From Sinobacterium norvegicum (GTDB lineage Bacteria > Pseudomonadota > Gammaproteobacteria > Pseudomonadales > Sinobacteriaceae), in assembly GCF_923077115.1 (NCBI RefSeq), contig NZ_CAKLPX010000001.1, positions 1,735,565-1,799,564 of the forward strand: a stretch of DNA of 64,000 nucleotides. Direction: 5' to 3'. A model generated the notes under the pieces. It was not told the origin of the DNA, did not search any database, and saw only the letters and a program-made list of their open reading frames with translations. Shown piece by piece: positions 7,894 through 17,822 of the stretch; the stretch's first letter is position 1; each line of letters begins with the position of its first letter. A program made the position numbers and the translations under genes.

Positions 7894-10677
7894 TTGTTTC
7901 GCTATCTCAATCTCGGCTACTTTTCGCTCATTCTCTTCGCCGGCTTAATCGCCTTGCCCGCCTCTGCGGCGCCGATCTTTGAAGTCACTCCGACGCTTAA
8001 ACAACAAAGCCTCAGAGCCCATCTCGACCTCTATATTGACGATAACAATGATGTTGATCAGCAAGCCATTCTCGATCATGAGATGCAGATTGAGTTTATT
8101 CCGGCTAATTACTATCGATTGCAAAAGCTGCCTGAAAACAGCGCAATCTGGCTGCGTTTTTCCATTCACAATAGTGCCGACAATCAACGCATCACCCTGC
8201 GCATCCAACCCAATACAATCGACCAATATCAGCTGTATTCGCTGAACGAGCAGCACCTCACTCTACTCGCCGACGGAGGTGATACCACCGTTTTCAAAGA
8301 TCGAGAAATTGTTTTACCACCGCTTTATCAAAATATCGACATTGCCACAGGCAGCACCCATACCTTTTATCTAAAACTCTATTCGCTTTCTACCCAGAGC
8401 CTCGATCTCGTCCTGTTCAATACTAACTACCTCCACAGCTATATCGCCGAACAAAGCTGGCTGGCCGGTGCGGTTACCGGCTTATTTGTCATCTTGGTCG
8501 TCATTAATTCATTGGCCTTTATACTGTTCCGACGAAATCCAATCTATCTGTATCAAGCGATTTATATCGCCGCCATTGCCGGTGTACTAATGAACCAGCT
8601 GGGCTACGGATACTACGTGTTTGGTTCAACCGAGCAATATAATTTTCAAGCGCTGGTGCTCTACACCAATATCGCCTTCATCTGCCTGATGCAAATCGTT
8701 ATCTTGCTCAACAGCTTTAAGCCGCCTATTGGCCTCAACAGTTATACGCTGCTTCGCCTTGCGCAGTGCGCTGGGGTGGCATTCATCGCGGCCGAATTTT
8801 TGGCCCCACAGTCGGTGAACAGCAACTTAGCCAATGTTTATGCCCTGGTTATTTTATGCTCCGTCATTACTACCTCGCTGGTTGAGTACATTAAAACCAG
8901 CAACCGCCATCTGCTGTTTTTTGCCCTCATTCGCATCTTCGGTGTTGTCGGCATTCTGATCTATTTATCCAGCAGTATTTTGGAAGATCAGTCCAACTTT
9001 TCTGGCGTCATGCTGATCACGTTTATCGGTCTGATAGAGCTCAGTTTAATGAATGCTCTGTTTTTCTATCAATCAGCACAAAAATTTCGCTCAGAGACAG
9101 TTGGGATTATTAACCAGGCCATCAGCGACAGTCAGAAAGAACAACACAGTTTGCTACTCAATACCGTCAACAGCAAGGTCAGCGCCCCCGTCAGCGATAT
9201 GATTTCAATCGCCAACCTCTTGGCTAAAGACGCCTTAAACAGTCAGCAACGCGAACACATCGTAGCGTTACTCACCAGCGGTAACACCTTGCTTAACACC
9301 CTCGATGAGGTCATTGATGAGAACCGGATTCTCAGTGGTAACATCCAATTCAGCGAAGAGTACTTCGAGCTGAATCAGCTGATACAACAGTGCTGCGACG
9401 GTTTTCAAAAATTGGCACAGCAGAAGAACATCGAACTGATTGCCAACCTACAAAACACCTTTGCCCTCAATTGCTATGGCGACCGCTTCCGTATCCGGCA
9501 GATTTTTTTAGTGTTGATTCACAACGCCATTTACAATACTGAATACGGCGAGGTGGTGGTGAGCTGCAAGACCTCGTTCACCGACAATAACAACGCCAGT
9601 ATTACCTTGGTGGTTAAGGATACCAGCCACGGCATCAACATCCACCAACAGCGACAGCTGTTTAACCACCCCCAGAAGCAATTTTCAGACGAACCACCAC
9701 TGGCGGCAATATATCATCTGGCCAAGCTGATGAAGGGCGATATCACCGTGCAGAGCCAGATCGGAGCAGGCTGTATTTTACGGCTTCAGCTTGACCTTCC
9801 CGCCAAGCCATTGAATGCCGACGATAATGATGTAAGCCAAAATCTGCACGGCCTAACCGCACTCATTGTCGACGACAATGAACGCAGCTGTTCAGTGGTT
9901 CGCGACTTCTTATCCGGTTGGGATATCAAGACCGACAGCGCAATTAATGCCAGCGAGGCATTAGCCAAACTACGCAACAAGGCCAATATCAGAGAGGCTT
10001 ACGACCTGCTGCTAATCAACTATGAGCTGCAATCCCTCAATGGCTTGCAGCTGGCCGAACGAGTAAAAGATGACGACCAGCTTAACCAACTTGGCCATAT
10101 TACTATTCTCATGGCCTCACAACTGAGCTCCGTCGAAGCCAGCCTCTATCGCGAGGCAGGCATTCATCGTCGAATAGAAAAACCCATCGACTATAACCAG
10201 CTAAAGCTGCTGTTGGTCGAGGAGGTTGAAAAACAGAATGAACGACGAAAAACCGCTGAGCTAACCCCAATGGCCAAGCCGAAGATCGACCGATTAGCGG
10301 TGCTGATTGCCGAGGACAATATCGTCAGCGCCAAGGTGTTAATGGGCATGTTCAAGAAGCTCGACGTCTATTGCCAGGCGGTGTCCAACGGTCAGGAGGC
10401 CCTGGAAGCTGTGCAGAAGAACTCCTTCGATTTGGTCTTTATGGACGGTGAGATGCCCGTACTCAACGGTATAGAGGCAACCCGAGCGATACGGTTGTGG
10501 GAGCAAAAAAACAATCTACAGCCAACGCCAATTCTGGCACTGACTGCGCATGTGCAGAGCCAATACAAGGAGGACTGTATTGCCGCTGGCATGAACGACC
10601 ACCTCGCCAAACCGGTCGATATTCATCAATTACAGCTGGTGTTAAAACATTGGTCTGCACTGGTCGGCAACAACTGA
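7894..10677 (+). CDS. retS: RetS-like hybrid sensor with degenerate kinase core
   Basis: This 927-residue membrane hybrid sensor lies directly after purD, where P. aeruginosa has retS. Domains: signal peptide (1-26, ending ASAA), periplasmic 7TMR-DISM sensor (about 40-170), seven membrane helices (about 190-395), dimerisation and ATPase-like regions (about 410-635), receiver 1 (about 654-775) and receiver 2 (about 801-920). The phosphorylatable His of the kinase H-box is replaced: the SHEIRTP position reads NSKVSAP, with Ser427 in place of His. The ATP lid is also eroded (DTSHGI at 576-581, no GLGL motif). In receiver 1 the acceptor Asp is Asn709. Receiver 2 looks intact (Glu807, Asp808, Asp851, Lys906). 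RetS in Pseudomonas inhibits GacS by direct binding, so a scaffold or inhibitor role is the likeliest reading. Start is TTG 7894 with AGGAG upstream. Confidence 0.85.
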   Translation: MFRYLNLGYFSLILFAGLIALPASAAPIFEVTPTLKQQSLRAHLDLYIDDNNDVDQQAILDHEMQIEFIPANYYRLQKLPENSAIWLRFSIHNSADNQRITLRIQPNTIDQYQLYSLNEQHLTLLADGGDTTVFKDREIVLPPLYQNIDIATGSTHTFYLKLYSLSTQSLDLVLFNTNYLHSYIAEQSWLAGAVTGLFVILVVINSLAFILFRRNPIYLYQAIYIAAIAGVLMNQLGYGYYVFGSTEQYNFQALVLYTNIAFICLMQIVILLNSFKPPIGLNSYTLLRLAQCAGVAFIAAEFLAPQSVNSNLANVYALVILCSVITTSLVEYIKTSNRHLLFFALIRIFGVVGILIYLSSSILEDQSNFSGVMLITFIGLIELSLMNALFFYQSAQKFRSETVGIINQAISDSQKEQHSLLLNTVNSKVSAPVSDMISIANLLAKDALNSQQREHIVALLTSGNTLLNTLDEVIDENRILSGNIQFSEEYFELNQLIQQCCDGFQKLAQQKNIELIANLQNTFALNCYGDRFRIRQIFLVLIHNAIYNTEYGEVVVSCKTSFTDNNNASITLVVKDTSHGINIHQQRQLFNHPQKQFSDEPPLAAIYHLAKLMKGDITVQSQIGAGCILRLQLDLPAKPLNADDNDVSQNLHGLTALIVDDNERSCSVVRDFLSGWDIKTDSAINASEALAKLRNKANIREAYDLLLINYELQSLNGLQLAERVKDDDQLNQLGHITILMASQLSSVEASLYREAGIHRRIEKPIDYNQLKLLLVEEVEKQNERRKTAELTPMAKPKIDRLAVLIAEDNIVSAKVLMGMFKKLDVYCQAVSNGQEALEAVQKNSFDLVFMDGEMPVLNGIEATRAIRLWEQKNNLQPTPILALTAHVQSQYKEDCIAAGMNDHLAKPVDIHQLQLVLKHWSALVGNN

Positions 10678-10717
10678 TATCATAGCGTGGTAATCAGCAG
10701 CACCAAGGTATAGCGCT

Positions 10718-11359
10718 ATGACATCGCCGAAACTTTCTTTTCTTGACCGACTCTGCCTCAATGCCGATACCGCATTGCGGACTCTGATTCCTGGTGCCGC
10801 ACAGGCCACCCGCGACAATCCCGCCAATCAGTATGATGAATCCATCGATCAGCAGGACTGCCGCCATATTGCCGGCTTGATGCGCATCAACCATACTGGC
10901 GAAGTCTGCGCCCAGGCACTCTATCAGGGCCAGGCCACCACCGCCAAACTGCCGGAGGTGGCCGAGGCGATGAACCATGCCGCCGCTGAAGAGATTGACC
11001 ACCTTGCCTGGTGTGAGCAGCGTCTGCGTCAGCTCAACAGCCAACCCAGCCTGCTAAACCCGCTGTTTTATGGCCTGTCCTTCAGCATCGGTGCCGCAGC
11101 TGGCTTTATTGGCGATAAATACAGCCTCGGCTTTGTCGCCGCGACCGAGGATCAGGTCTGCAAACACCTGCAAGATCATCTCGAACAAATTGACCCGAAC
11201 GACCAGCGCAGCCGGGCAATCCTCCGGCAAATGTTGGTCGATGAGGAGCAACACGCCACCCTCGCCCTCGACGCAGGCGGTCTTAAATTCCCCAAGCCAG
11301 TCAAAGAGCTGATGAGCCTGACCGCGAAGGCCATGACGGCAACAACTTACCGTATTTAA
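10718..11359 (+). CDS. coq7: 2-nonaprenyl-3-methyl-6-methoxy-1,4-benzoquinol hydroxylase
   Basis: Coq7 is a membrane-associated di-iron hydroxylase for a late step in ubiquinone synthesis, used by many proteobacteria instead of the flavoprotein UbiF. The protein is 213 residues. Iron ligands are visible as [15 protein letters not shown], the EEIDH motif ([12 protein letters not shown]), [11 protein letters not shown] and the second EEQH ([12 protein letters not shown]). The ATG at 10718 is preceded by a weak AAGG. It stands alone between the sensor gene and a bidirectional terminator. In P. aeruginosa coq7 lies close to vfr, as here. Confidence 0.95.
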   Translation: MTSPKLSFLDRLCLNADTALRTLIPGAAQATRDNPANQYDESIDQQDCRHIAGLMRINHTGEVCAQALYQGQATTAKLPEVAEAMNHAAAEEIDHLAWCEQRLRQLNSQPSLLNPLFYGLSFSIGAAAGFIGDKYSLGFVAATEDQVCKHLQDHLEQIDPNDQRSRAILRQMLVDEEQHATLALDAGGLKFPKPVKELMSLTAKAMTATTYRI

Positions 11360-11370
11360 GAAGTAAGCAA

Positions 11371-11398
11371 AAAAAAGCGGCCCATCGGCCGCCTTTTT
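11371..11398. terminator. Bidirectional terminator between coq7 and the OsmC-like gene
   Basis: GCGGCC (11377-11382) pairs with GGCCGC (11387-11392) around CATC, flanked by an A-run on the left and a T-run on the right (11394-11398). It can end both coq7 on the plus strand and the converging minus-strand gene. Confidence 0.85.
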
Positions 11399-11412
11399 CG
11401 CTGAGCAACAAC

Positions 11413-11835
11413 TTATTCTTCGTTGACAATAACGTAATCATGACTGATTTCAACACCGGCCGCTCCCAGCATAATCGAAGCCGAACAGTATTTCTCTGCC
11501 GATAACGATACCGCTCGCTTTACCTGCGCCTCCTTCAACGCCTTGCCGGTGACGACAAAGTGCAGATGAATCTTGGTAAACACTGCCGGCACCGCGTCGG
11601 CACGCTCAGCAGTAATCTCGACCTTACAATCGGTAAACTGCTGACGGGACTTTTTCAGCATACTCATCACATCGAAATTGGAACAACCACCGACACCCAG
11701 CAGCAACATTTCCATCGGACGTGGCCCCATATTACGGCCGCCGTGATCTTCCGGGCCATCCATAATCACACTGTTACCGCTGCCGGTTTCACCGACAAAC
11801 ATTGCGCCATCAACCCATTTTACGGTCGCTTTCAT
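11413..11835 (-). CDS. OsmC/YhfA family protein
   Basis: This 140-residue protein belongs to the OsmC superfamily, whose characterised members (OsmC, Ohr) reduce organic hydroperoxides through two cysteines. The central signature RPMEMLLLGVGGCSNFDVM carries the first Cys, and AEKYCSASIML carries the second. The sequence resembles the YhfA branch, whose substrate is not established. It sits divergently upstream of the CRP gene, the same neighbourhood as in P. aeruginosa next to vfr. The start ATG at 11835 is supported by the family N-terminus MKATVKWVDGAMFVG. Confidence 0.9.
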   Translation of the reverse strand: MKATVKWVDGAMFVGETGSGNSVIMDGPEDHGGRNMGPRPMEMLLLGVGGCSNFDVMSMLKKSRQQFTDCKVEITAERADAVPAVFTKIHLHFVVTGKALKEAQVKRAVSLSAEKYCSASIMLGAAGVEISHDYVIVNEE

Positions 11836-12210
11836 AGCTTCACTCTACTGTGTTATCTAATGAATACTGTCTAACGATGCTGATAACCTCATTACACCGT
11901 CGACACTTTTTTATCATCGCTCGATTATACGAGACTTTGCCCAGTTTTTCTGCTGAAATTATTTGCCCCATCGCCCACCTTATTACCTATGTCGCCACCT
12001 GTGGATAAAAGATGATAGCGGTCACAGTTCCTACAACCGCCGCGTTATATCAGGCCTCGGCGCTGTTATTGACCGTATACTTGTGTATATTGTTGAGTTA
12101 TAGGGGGAGGCGAGCAGCCTTAATTACGCCACTAATATAATAATATGCGCTAATATCACTGCTTCTCCATTTTTTAAACCTATTACTTTTTTATAGGTGT
12201 GTTTTTACTT
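11836..12210. other. Divergent intergenic region of osmC-like gene and crp
   Basis: This 375-base stretch holds no convincing gene. It should contain the promoters of both flanking genes. The part from about 12100 to 12195 is AT-rich. One exact DnaA-box sequence (TGTGGATAA, 12000-12008, minus orientation) is present but isolated. I found no clear TGTGA-N6-TCACA site for CRP autoregulation. Confidence 0.6.
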
Positions 12211-12840
12211 ATGCTTGCTTTACAACCAGAAATTAAAGGCTTAGATGACTTTCTACAGCATTGTCACAAGCGTCGCTATCCTGTGCGCAGCACGATTATC
12301 TATGCCGGTGATCGTAGTGATTCGCTGTACTTTATCATTGGCGGCTCGGTAACCGTTGCCATTGAAGACAACAGTGATGGCCGTGAAATTATCGTCGCCT
12401 ACCTGAACAAAGGCGATTTTTTTGGCGAAATGGGCCTGTTTGATCAGGACTCCCGCAGCGCTTGGGTCCGCGCCAAAACTGAATGTGAAGTAGCCGAAAT
12501 CAGTTACGCAAAGTTTAATGAGCTGTGTGAAAACTATCCTGATGTCATCTATGCGCTGAGCACTCAAATGGCTAAGCGCCTTCGCCAGACCACCCGCAAA
12601 GTTGGAGACTTGGCCTTTTTAGATGTCACCGGACGTGTCGCCCGAGCACTGTTAGACCTGTGCAAGCAACCCGATGCACTCACCCACCCCGACGGCATGC
12701 AAATAAAGATTACCCGGCAGGAAATTGGACGCATTGTAGGCTGCTCACGAGAGATGGTTGGCCGTGTCTTAAAAACCCTGGAAGAGCAAGGTTTGGTCAA
12801 TGTGAAAGGCAAGACCATGGTGGTATTCGGCACCCGATAG
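12211..12840 (+). CDS. crp: cAMP receptor protein (Vfr-type CRP)
   Basis: This is a global cAMP-binding transcription factor, closer to Pseudomonas Vfr than to E. coli CRP. The cyclic nucleotide domain has the phosphate cassette [18 protein letters not shown] (with the Gly-Glu and Arg-Ser pairs), and the C-helix region RQTTRKVG has Thr-Thr where E. coli has Thr-Ser. The winged helix carries [20 protein letters not shown], and the C-terminus ends MVVFGTR. The loop before RSAWVRAK is shorter than in Vfr. The frame also has a GTG at 12199, but AGGTG at 12195-12199 suits the ATG at 12211 better, giving 209 residues. It converges on trpC, with a long shared terminator between. Confidence 0.96.
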   Translation: MLALQPEIKGLDDFLQHCHKRRYPVRSTIIYAGDRSDSLYFIIGGSVTVAIEDNSDGREIIVAYLNKGDFFGEMGLFDQDSRSAWVRAKTECEVAEISYAKFNELCENYPDVIYALSTQMAKRLRQTTRKVGDLAFLDVTGRVARALLDLCKQPDALTHPDGMQIKITRQEIGRIVGCSREMVGRVLKTLEEQGLVNVKGKTMVVFGTR

Positions 12841-12861
12841 GCAGCTATACGCTAATACATC

Positions 12862-12903
12862 AAACAACAAAAAAGGCGCTTATTAGCGCCTTTTTTGTTG
12901 TTT
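12862..12903. terminator. Bidirectional terminator between crp and trpC
   Basis: A perfect 19-bp stem (12862-12880 with 12885-12903) closes a four-base TATT loop. The GC core is GGCGCT/AGCGCC, flanked by A6 and T6 tracts on both strands. It serves crp on the plus strand and trpC on the minus strand. Confidence 0.95.
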
Positions 12904-12914
12904 ATAATTTAGCG

Positions 12915-13709
12915 TTAAAAGAATAAACGCATCAGCTGGTCGCCCGGCTCGTCGGCACGCATAAAGGCCTCTCCGACCAAGAAAGCATTAACATCATGGC
13001 CGCGCATGGCCATCACATCATCGATACAATGGATACCACTCTCGGTAATCACGATACGGTCCTCAGGAATCTGCGCCAGCAGATCGAAGGTGGTATCCAG
13101 CGTGCAATCGAAGGTGTGCAGATTGCGGTTGTTAATACCAATCAAACGGGTCTCCAGCGGCAGCGTGCGCTCGAGCTCTTCGAGGTTGTGCACCTCGATC
13201 AATACATCCATGCCCAGCCATTGCGCCAGATCGGCCAGCTTTTTCATCTGCACATCGTCAAGACAGGCGGCAATCAACAAAATACAATCCGCACCAATGG
13301 CCCGGGCTTCCATCACCTGATATTCATCGATAATAAAATCTTTGCGAATAACCGGCAGGTCACAGGCGTTACGGGCAATCTGCAAATACTCATTACTGCC
13401 CTGGAAGAAATCGACATCGGTTAAGACTGACAGACAGGCCGCCCCGCCCTTTTGGTAGCTCTTGGCTATTTGCTCGGGATAGAAATCTTGGCGAATAACA
13501 CCTTTGGAGGGCGATGCTTTCTTAATCTCGGCGATCACAGCGGCCTTACCAGCAGCGATTTTCTCTTCCATTGCGGCAACAAATCCGCGGGGCTTGGAAA
13601 CCTGTTCCGCTATTTGCTGCAGTTCGCTATAGCTACGAACAACCTTACGTTCGGCAACTTCTTCGTGCTTGCGATTGACAATAGTCTTTAAAATAGTGGG
13701 TGTTGTCAT
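12915..13709 (-). CDS. trpC: Indole-3-glycerol phosphate synthase
   Basis: TrpC closes the indole ring of tryptophan, converting CdRP to indole-3-glycerol phosphate. At 264 residues it is a monofunctional enzyme, not fused to TrpF as in enterics. The TIM-barrel signatures are [13 protein letters not shown] (catalytic Lys), [31 protein letters not shown] and VITESGI. It lies last in the minus-strand trpE-G-D-C series, 26 bases after trpD. Confidence 0.97.
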   Translation of the reverse strand: MTTPTILKTIVNRKHEEVAERKVVRSYSELQQIAEQVSKPRGFVAAMEEKIAAGKAAVIAEIKKASPSKGVIRQDFYPEQIAKSYQKGGAACLSVLTDVDFFQGSNEYLQIARNACDLPVIRKDFIIDEYQVMEARAIGADCILLIAACLDDVQMKKLADLAQWLGMDVLIEVHNLEELERTLPLETRLIGINNRNLHTFDCTLDTTFDLLAQIPEDRIVITESGIHCIDDVMAMRGHDVNAFLVGEAFMRADEPGDQLMRLFF

Positions 13710-13735
13710 AGTATTCTCGCTCTGTTCAGAGCTTG

Positions 13736-14767
13736 TTATTTATTAGCCGCGATTAGCGTCTGGGTAAATTCTGCCAACTCGGCAAGCTTGTGTTTCGCGG
13801 CACCGGAGCCAATAGCATCCTGGGCCATCGCAACACCTTCTTTTAAGGTCGATGCGATATTGGCGCAGTAAAGGGCTGCACCGGCGTTCATCGCCACCAT
13901 ATCGGTTGCTGTCTCATTGCTCTGGCTGAAGGCCGCCTTAATCATCGCCAAACTCTCATCTGGGCCACTGACAACCACATCCTCCAGAGAACCGCGCTGC
14001 AGACCAAAATCTTCTGGTACCACGGTGTACTCGGTGATGACACCGTCTTTTAATTCGGCGACAAAGGTCTTGGCAGCAATACTGAATTCATCGAGACCGT
14101 CTTCGGAATGCGCCACTATCACGTGTTCAGCACCCAGCTGGCGCATCGCCTCGGCATAGGGACGCACCCAAGCCTTGGAGAACACACCCAGCGACAGGTT
14201 GGTGACACCCGCCGGATTAGTCAACGGCCCCAAAAGATTAAAAATGGTTCTGGCCTTTAATTCCTTACGCGGGCCAATAGCATGCTTCATCGCGCTGTGG
14301 TGGTTTACGGCAAACATAAAGCCGAGGCCCACTTCTTTTACCGCCAGCGCCACCTGCTCGGCGGTAAGATCCAGCCTGACGCCGGCGGCCTCAAGCAAAT
14401 CGGCACTGCCGGAACGAGAGGTCACCGAGCGATTTCCGTGCTTCGCCACCTGCGCACCGGCCGCTGCAGCAACAAAACTGGAGGCTGTCGAGACATTAAA
14501 AAGGCTGGAGCCATCACCACCGGTACCGACAATATCAACGAGGTTTTCACCCTCAACCGTCACCTTGGTTGATAGCGCTCGCATCACTGTCGCGGCGCCG
14601 ACAAGCTCTTCAACAGTCTCACCCTTCATTCTCAAGGCGACCAGTAAACCGCCAATTTGGGCATCGGTTGCAGCGCCGGTCATCACCGCCGTCATCACCT
14701 CGGTCATCTCTGCTGTGGTTAAGCTTTCTCCGTCCATTAGACGGGCAATCGCCTGCTGTATATCCAT
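13736..14767 (-). CDS. trpD: Anthranilate phosphoribosyltransferase
   Basis: TrpD transfers phosphoribosyl from PRPP to anthranilate in tryptophan synthesis. The 343-residue protein has the PRPP-binding loop [11 protein letters not shown], the [14 protein letters not shown] segment, [19 protein letters not shown] and the [11 protein letters not shown] motif. Spacing to trpG is 32 bases and to trpC 26, consistent with one transcript. Confidence 0.97.
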   Translation of the reverse strand: MDIQQAIARLMDGESLTTAEMTEVMTAVMTGAATDAQIGGLLVALRMKGETVEELVGAATVMRALSTKVTVEGENLVDIVGTGGDGSSLFNVSTASSFVAAAAGAQVAKHGNRSVTSRSGSADLLEAAGVRLDLTAEQVALAVKEVGLGFMFAVNHHSAMKHAIGPRKELKARTIFNLLGPLTNPAGVTNLSLGVFSKAWVRPYAEAMRQLGAEHVIVAHSEDGLDEFSIAAKTFVAELKDGVITEYTVVPEDFGLQRGSLEDVVVSGPDESLAMIKAAFSQSNETATDMVAMNAGAALYCANIASTLKEGVAMAQDAIGSGAAKHKLAELAEFTQTLIAANK

Positions 14768-14799
14768 GCTAAATCCTGAAATTATTAACCGGCCATACG

Positions 14800-15393
14800 C
14801 TAGCGGCGGCCGCTGGTATAACGTAAAAAATTGGCCAGTAAGTCATGGCCATGTTCAGTCAAGATAGACTCTGGGTGGAACTGCACCCCCTCTATCACCA
14901 GCTCTTTGTGACGCACACCCATGATTTCTTCGATGCGGCCATCTTCATATTCAGTCCACGCCGTCAGCTCTAAGCAGGCTGGCAACGTCTCTTTATCGAT
15001 TACCAACGAGTGATAACGGGTGGCATTAAAGGGCAGAGAAAGCTGACTAAATACACCACTGTTGTTATGAAAAACCGGCGATATCTTACCATGCATCACC
15101 CGCCCGGCACGTACGATATTGCCGCCAAACACTTGGCCAATACTCTGATGCCCCAAACAAATCCCTAAGATAGGCAGCTTGCCAGCAAACTCCTCAATGA
15201 CTTTCATCGAAATGCCAGCCTCATTAGGGGTACAGGGGCCTGGGGAAATAACAATATGGTCTGGCGCCAGTGTTTTAATCTGCTCGATGGTTATTTCATC
15301 GTTGCGATACACCTGCACATCAGCGCCGAGCTCACCCAAATATTGCACGACGTTGTAAGTAAAAGAGTCGTAATTATCGATCATTAATAACAT
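14800..15393 (-). CDS. trpG: Anthranilate synthase glutamine amidotransferase component
   Basis: TrpG hydrolyses glutamine and feeds ammonia to TrpE for anthranilate formation; a PabA role in folate synthesis is also possible because many relatives share one subunit. The protein is 197 residues of class I amidotransferase. Catalytic Cys79 lies in GICLGHQS, and His173/Glu175 in QFHPESIL. The start ATG at 15393 opens [14 protein letters not shown], a strict family N-terminus. It follows trpE after only 25 bases. Confidence 0.97.
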   Translation of the reverse strand: MLLMIDNYDSFTYNVVQYLGELGADVQVYRNDEITIEQIKTLAPDHIVISPGPCTPNEAGISMKVIEEFAGKLPILGICLGHQSIGQVFGGNIVRAGRVMHGKISPVFHNNSGVFSQLSLPFNATRYHSLVIDKETLPACLELTAWTEYEDGRIEEIMGVRHKELVIEGVQFHPESILTEHGHDLLANFLRYTSGRR

Positions 15394-15418
15394 GCTTCAA
15401 TTCCTATGCCGGTACTGG

Positions 15419-16900
15419 TTACTGAGGGTGGGCCATAATGGCAGCGCGGAAGATTGCTCGCGCCTTGTTCATGGTTTCCTTCCACTCCAGTTTTGGCACA
15501 GAGTCGGCAACAACTCCGGCACCAGCCTGAACGTTTAAGATGTTATCTTTAATCACCGCGGTACGGATGGCGATGGCCGTATCCATATTGCCATTCCACG
15601 ACAGGTAGCCGACAGCACCACCGTAAATACCTCGCTTGACCGGCTCGTATTGATCGATGATTTCCATCGCTCGTATCTTGGGTGCACCGCTTAATGTGCC
15701 GGCTGGTAGGGTTGCCCGCAGCACATCCATCGAGCTGCAGCCGTCTTTAATTTTGCCGCTGACATTCGACACAATATGCATGACATGGGAGTAGCGCTCG
15801 ACCAACATTTGCTCACCAACAACAACGCTGCCAATGGTTGAGACTCTGGCGGCATCATTACGACCAAGATCGATCAACATCAAGTGCTCGGCAATTTCTT
15901 TCGGGTCAGCCAATAACTCTTCTTCCAAGGCGATATCTTCAGCCTCGTCATAACCACGGCGGCGGGTACCCGCTATCGGTCGCACCGCCACCTCACCGTT
16001 TTCAACCCGGGCGAGAATCTCCGGCGACGAGCCGACAATATGGAAATCATCCATATTGATAAAATACATATAGGGTGATGGGTTTAACCGGCGCAATGAG
16101 CGATAGAGGTTGATCGGCTGAGCGGTAAACGGCACCTGCAGACGCTGCGAGGGCACCACCTGCATGACATCACCGGCGAGGACAAACTCTTTAATTTCCT
16201 TCACCGCCTGCTCAAATGCCTGCTGACCGAAGACTGAGATGAAATCATCCTCAGTCATATCACCCTGACCGTCATCATGGATGGCAAGGGTATCCAAGGC
16301 CGGCCCGGGAAGAGGCAGCTTTCGCTCCAATTCATCCAAGCGAGCCTGGGCTTTATCGTAAGCCTGCTCATCACTGGGGTCGGCGTGGGTGATCAGGTGC
16401 AAAATACCCGACAGGTTGTCGAAGATCAGCACATCCTCAGAGACCATTAGCAGAATGTCTGGCGTGCCAATTTGATCATCGGGGCAGCTGTCTTTGAGTC
16501 GTTTCTCGATATAGCGCACGGTGTCATAGCCAAAATACCCTACCAAGCCGCCGTTAAACATCGGCAGGTCAGCCAGGTCTGGGACACGATAACGGGCTTG
16601 AAACTGCTCGATAAACTCGAGCGGGTCGTCGCTGGACAGCGATTCTATCACCTCACCGTCAGTAATGACCTCCACCAGCGAGCCCTGCACCTTTAACAGG
16701 GTTTTACAGGGCAGGCCAATAATCGAATAGCGCCCCCACTTCTCACCACCCTGAACGGATTCAAACAGGTAGGAGTAAGGCCCATCGGCGAGTTTGAGAT
16801 AGGCCGACACAGGGGTATCCATATCGGCAAGTACTTGGCGAACAACCGGAATACGGTTATAGGGCTGGGCCGCAAGCTCAGCGTATTGTTGTGGTGTCAT
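15419..16900 (-). CDS. trpE: Anthranilate synthase component I
   Basis: TrpE converts chorismate and ammonia to anthranilate. The open frame begins at a TTG (16918), but the ATG at 16900 has AGGA six bases upstream and is the better start, giving 493 residues. The feedback-site region reads [20 protein letters not shown]. The C-terminal chorismate-binding domain has [39 protein letters not shown] and [12 protein letters not shown]. The leader region (16901-17146) shows no short ORF with tandem Trp codons, so ribosome-mediated attenuation is not evident. An imperfect GC-rich hairpin lies near 16943-16962. In P. aeruginosa the pyocin cluster separates trpE from trpG; here they are adjacent. Confidence 0.97.
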   Translation of the reverse strand: MTPQQYAELAAQPYNRIPVVRQVLADMDTPVSAYLKLADGPYSYLFESVQGGEKWGRYSIIGLPCKTLLKVQGSLVEVITDGEVIESLSSDDPLEFIEQFQARYRVPDLADLPMFNGGLVGYFGYDTVRYIEKRLKDSCPDDQIGTPDILLMVSEDVLIFDNLSGILHLITHADPSDEQAYDKAQARLDELERKLPLPGPALDTLAIHDDGQGDMTEDDFISVFGQQAFEQAVKEIKEFVLAGDVMQVVPSQRLQVPFTAQPINLYRSLRRLNPSPYMYFINMDDFHIVGSSPEILARVENGEVAVRPIAGTRRRGYDEAEDIALEEELLADPKEIAEHLMLIDLGRNDAARVSTIGSVVVGEQMLVERYSHVMHIVSNVSGKIKDGCSSMDVLRATLPAGTLSGAPKIRAMEIIDQYEPVKRGIYGGAVGYLSWNGNMDTAIAIRTAVIKDNILNVQAGAGVVADSVPKLEWKETMNKARAIFRAAIMAHPQ

Positions 16901-17146
16901 GGTGTATCCTGAGAGCAAATTTTAAGTCATAAAAACACATTGCCTACGCCGTGGCGCAGGCCATCATTTCCATCACCATCGCCAACAGGTTATATCCCGC
17001 ATCGATAAGGCCACTATTTGCCTACCTATGGAAAGTGCCACCGTAATACCCCAACAATTAAAAGACATCGATTAAATTTAGACAGTCATTGTAACCAAGG
17101 CTGTGGATTTAACCAAGCCCTGCATTATTAACACTGCCGTCGGCCG

Positions 17147-17818
17147 CTACATAATCAATTCGTTCAGGCTGTCCACCACCCGGTCGGGGCGATCGAGAGC
17201 GATGTCGCGGCCATGGTTATAGCCATAGCTAACACCGACAACCGGCATCTCCGCCGCCCTGGCTGCCTCGATATCGTTACAGGAATCGCCTACCATCCAG
17301 CACTGCTGTGGCTCAACGCCGAGCCGCTGACAGGCCACTAGCAGCATTTGCGGATGCGGCTTGCTGTTATCGACACTATCACCACCCAATACCACGTCAA
17401 AGAAACCATCAATCCCCAAGCCGCTCAACAAGGCCGGCACAAAGGCTATCGGTTTGTTGGTGACAACAGCCATTGGCACAGCCTGAGCATGTAACCAAGA
17501 CAGGTACTCTGTGACGCCACTGTAAAGAGCACTGGCCTGATTAAGGTAACGGCTGTAATGCTGGCGAAACAACTGTTCAGCTCGATCTATCTGCTCGGTG
17601 GACAGCGACTCTGTCGTCTGCTGCAAGCCCCAGGCAAGTCCGCGAACGACCAATATTCGAGCGCCGTTGCCCACCCAGTCCCGCACACGATCAATACCCG
17701 CCTCGGCCAATGATAACTCAGCCAGTGCGGCATCGAGGGCGAGAGCGATATCGGGCACGCTGTCGACCAGAGTGCCATCGAGATCAAATAATACCGCCTG
17801 TGGTTTTGTCACCTGCAT
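17147..17818 (-). CDS. gph: Phosphoglycolate phosphatase
   Basis: Gph is a HAD-family phosphatase that removes 2-phosphoglycolate, formed for instance during repair of oxidised DNA ends. The open frame extends upstream into rpe, but the product should start at the ATG at 17818 (MQVTKPQAVLFDLDGT), four bases after the rpe stop and with AAGG inside rpe, giving 223 residues. HAD motifs are DLDGTLVDS, the VVTNKP motif II, the conserved Lys region SKPHPQ and the acidic motif MVGDSCNDIEAA. The rpe-gph pair continues toward trpE on the same strand, as in Pseudomonas. Confidence 0.94.
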   Translation of the reverse strand: MQVTKPQAVLFDLDGTLVDSVPDIALALDAALAELSLAEAGIDRVRDWVGNGARILVVRGLAWGLQQTTESLSTEQIDRAEQLFRQHYSRYLNQASALYSGVTEYLSWLHAQAVPMAVVTNKPIAFVPALLSGLGIDGFFDVVLGGDSVDNSKPHPQMLLVACQRLGVEPQQCWMVGDSCNDIEAARAAEMPVVGVSYGYNHGRDIALDRPDRVVDSLNELIM

Positions 17819-17822
17819 GAGC

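Noticed and set aside
14175..14867. 230-codon plus-strand ORF opposite trpD
   Set aside because: trpD on the minus strand is complete and conserved over the same bases; the antisense frame shows only low-complexity composition.
16901..17146. trp leader peptide and attenuator upstream of trpE
   Set aside because: Short ORFs on the minus strand here contain no tandem Trp codons, and no antiterminator/terminator pair with a U-run is seen.
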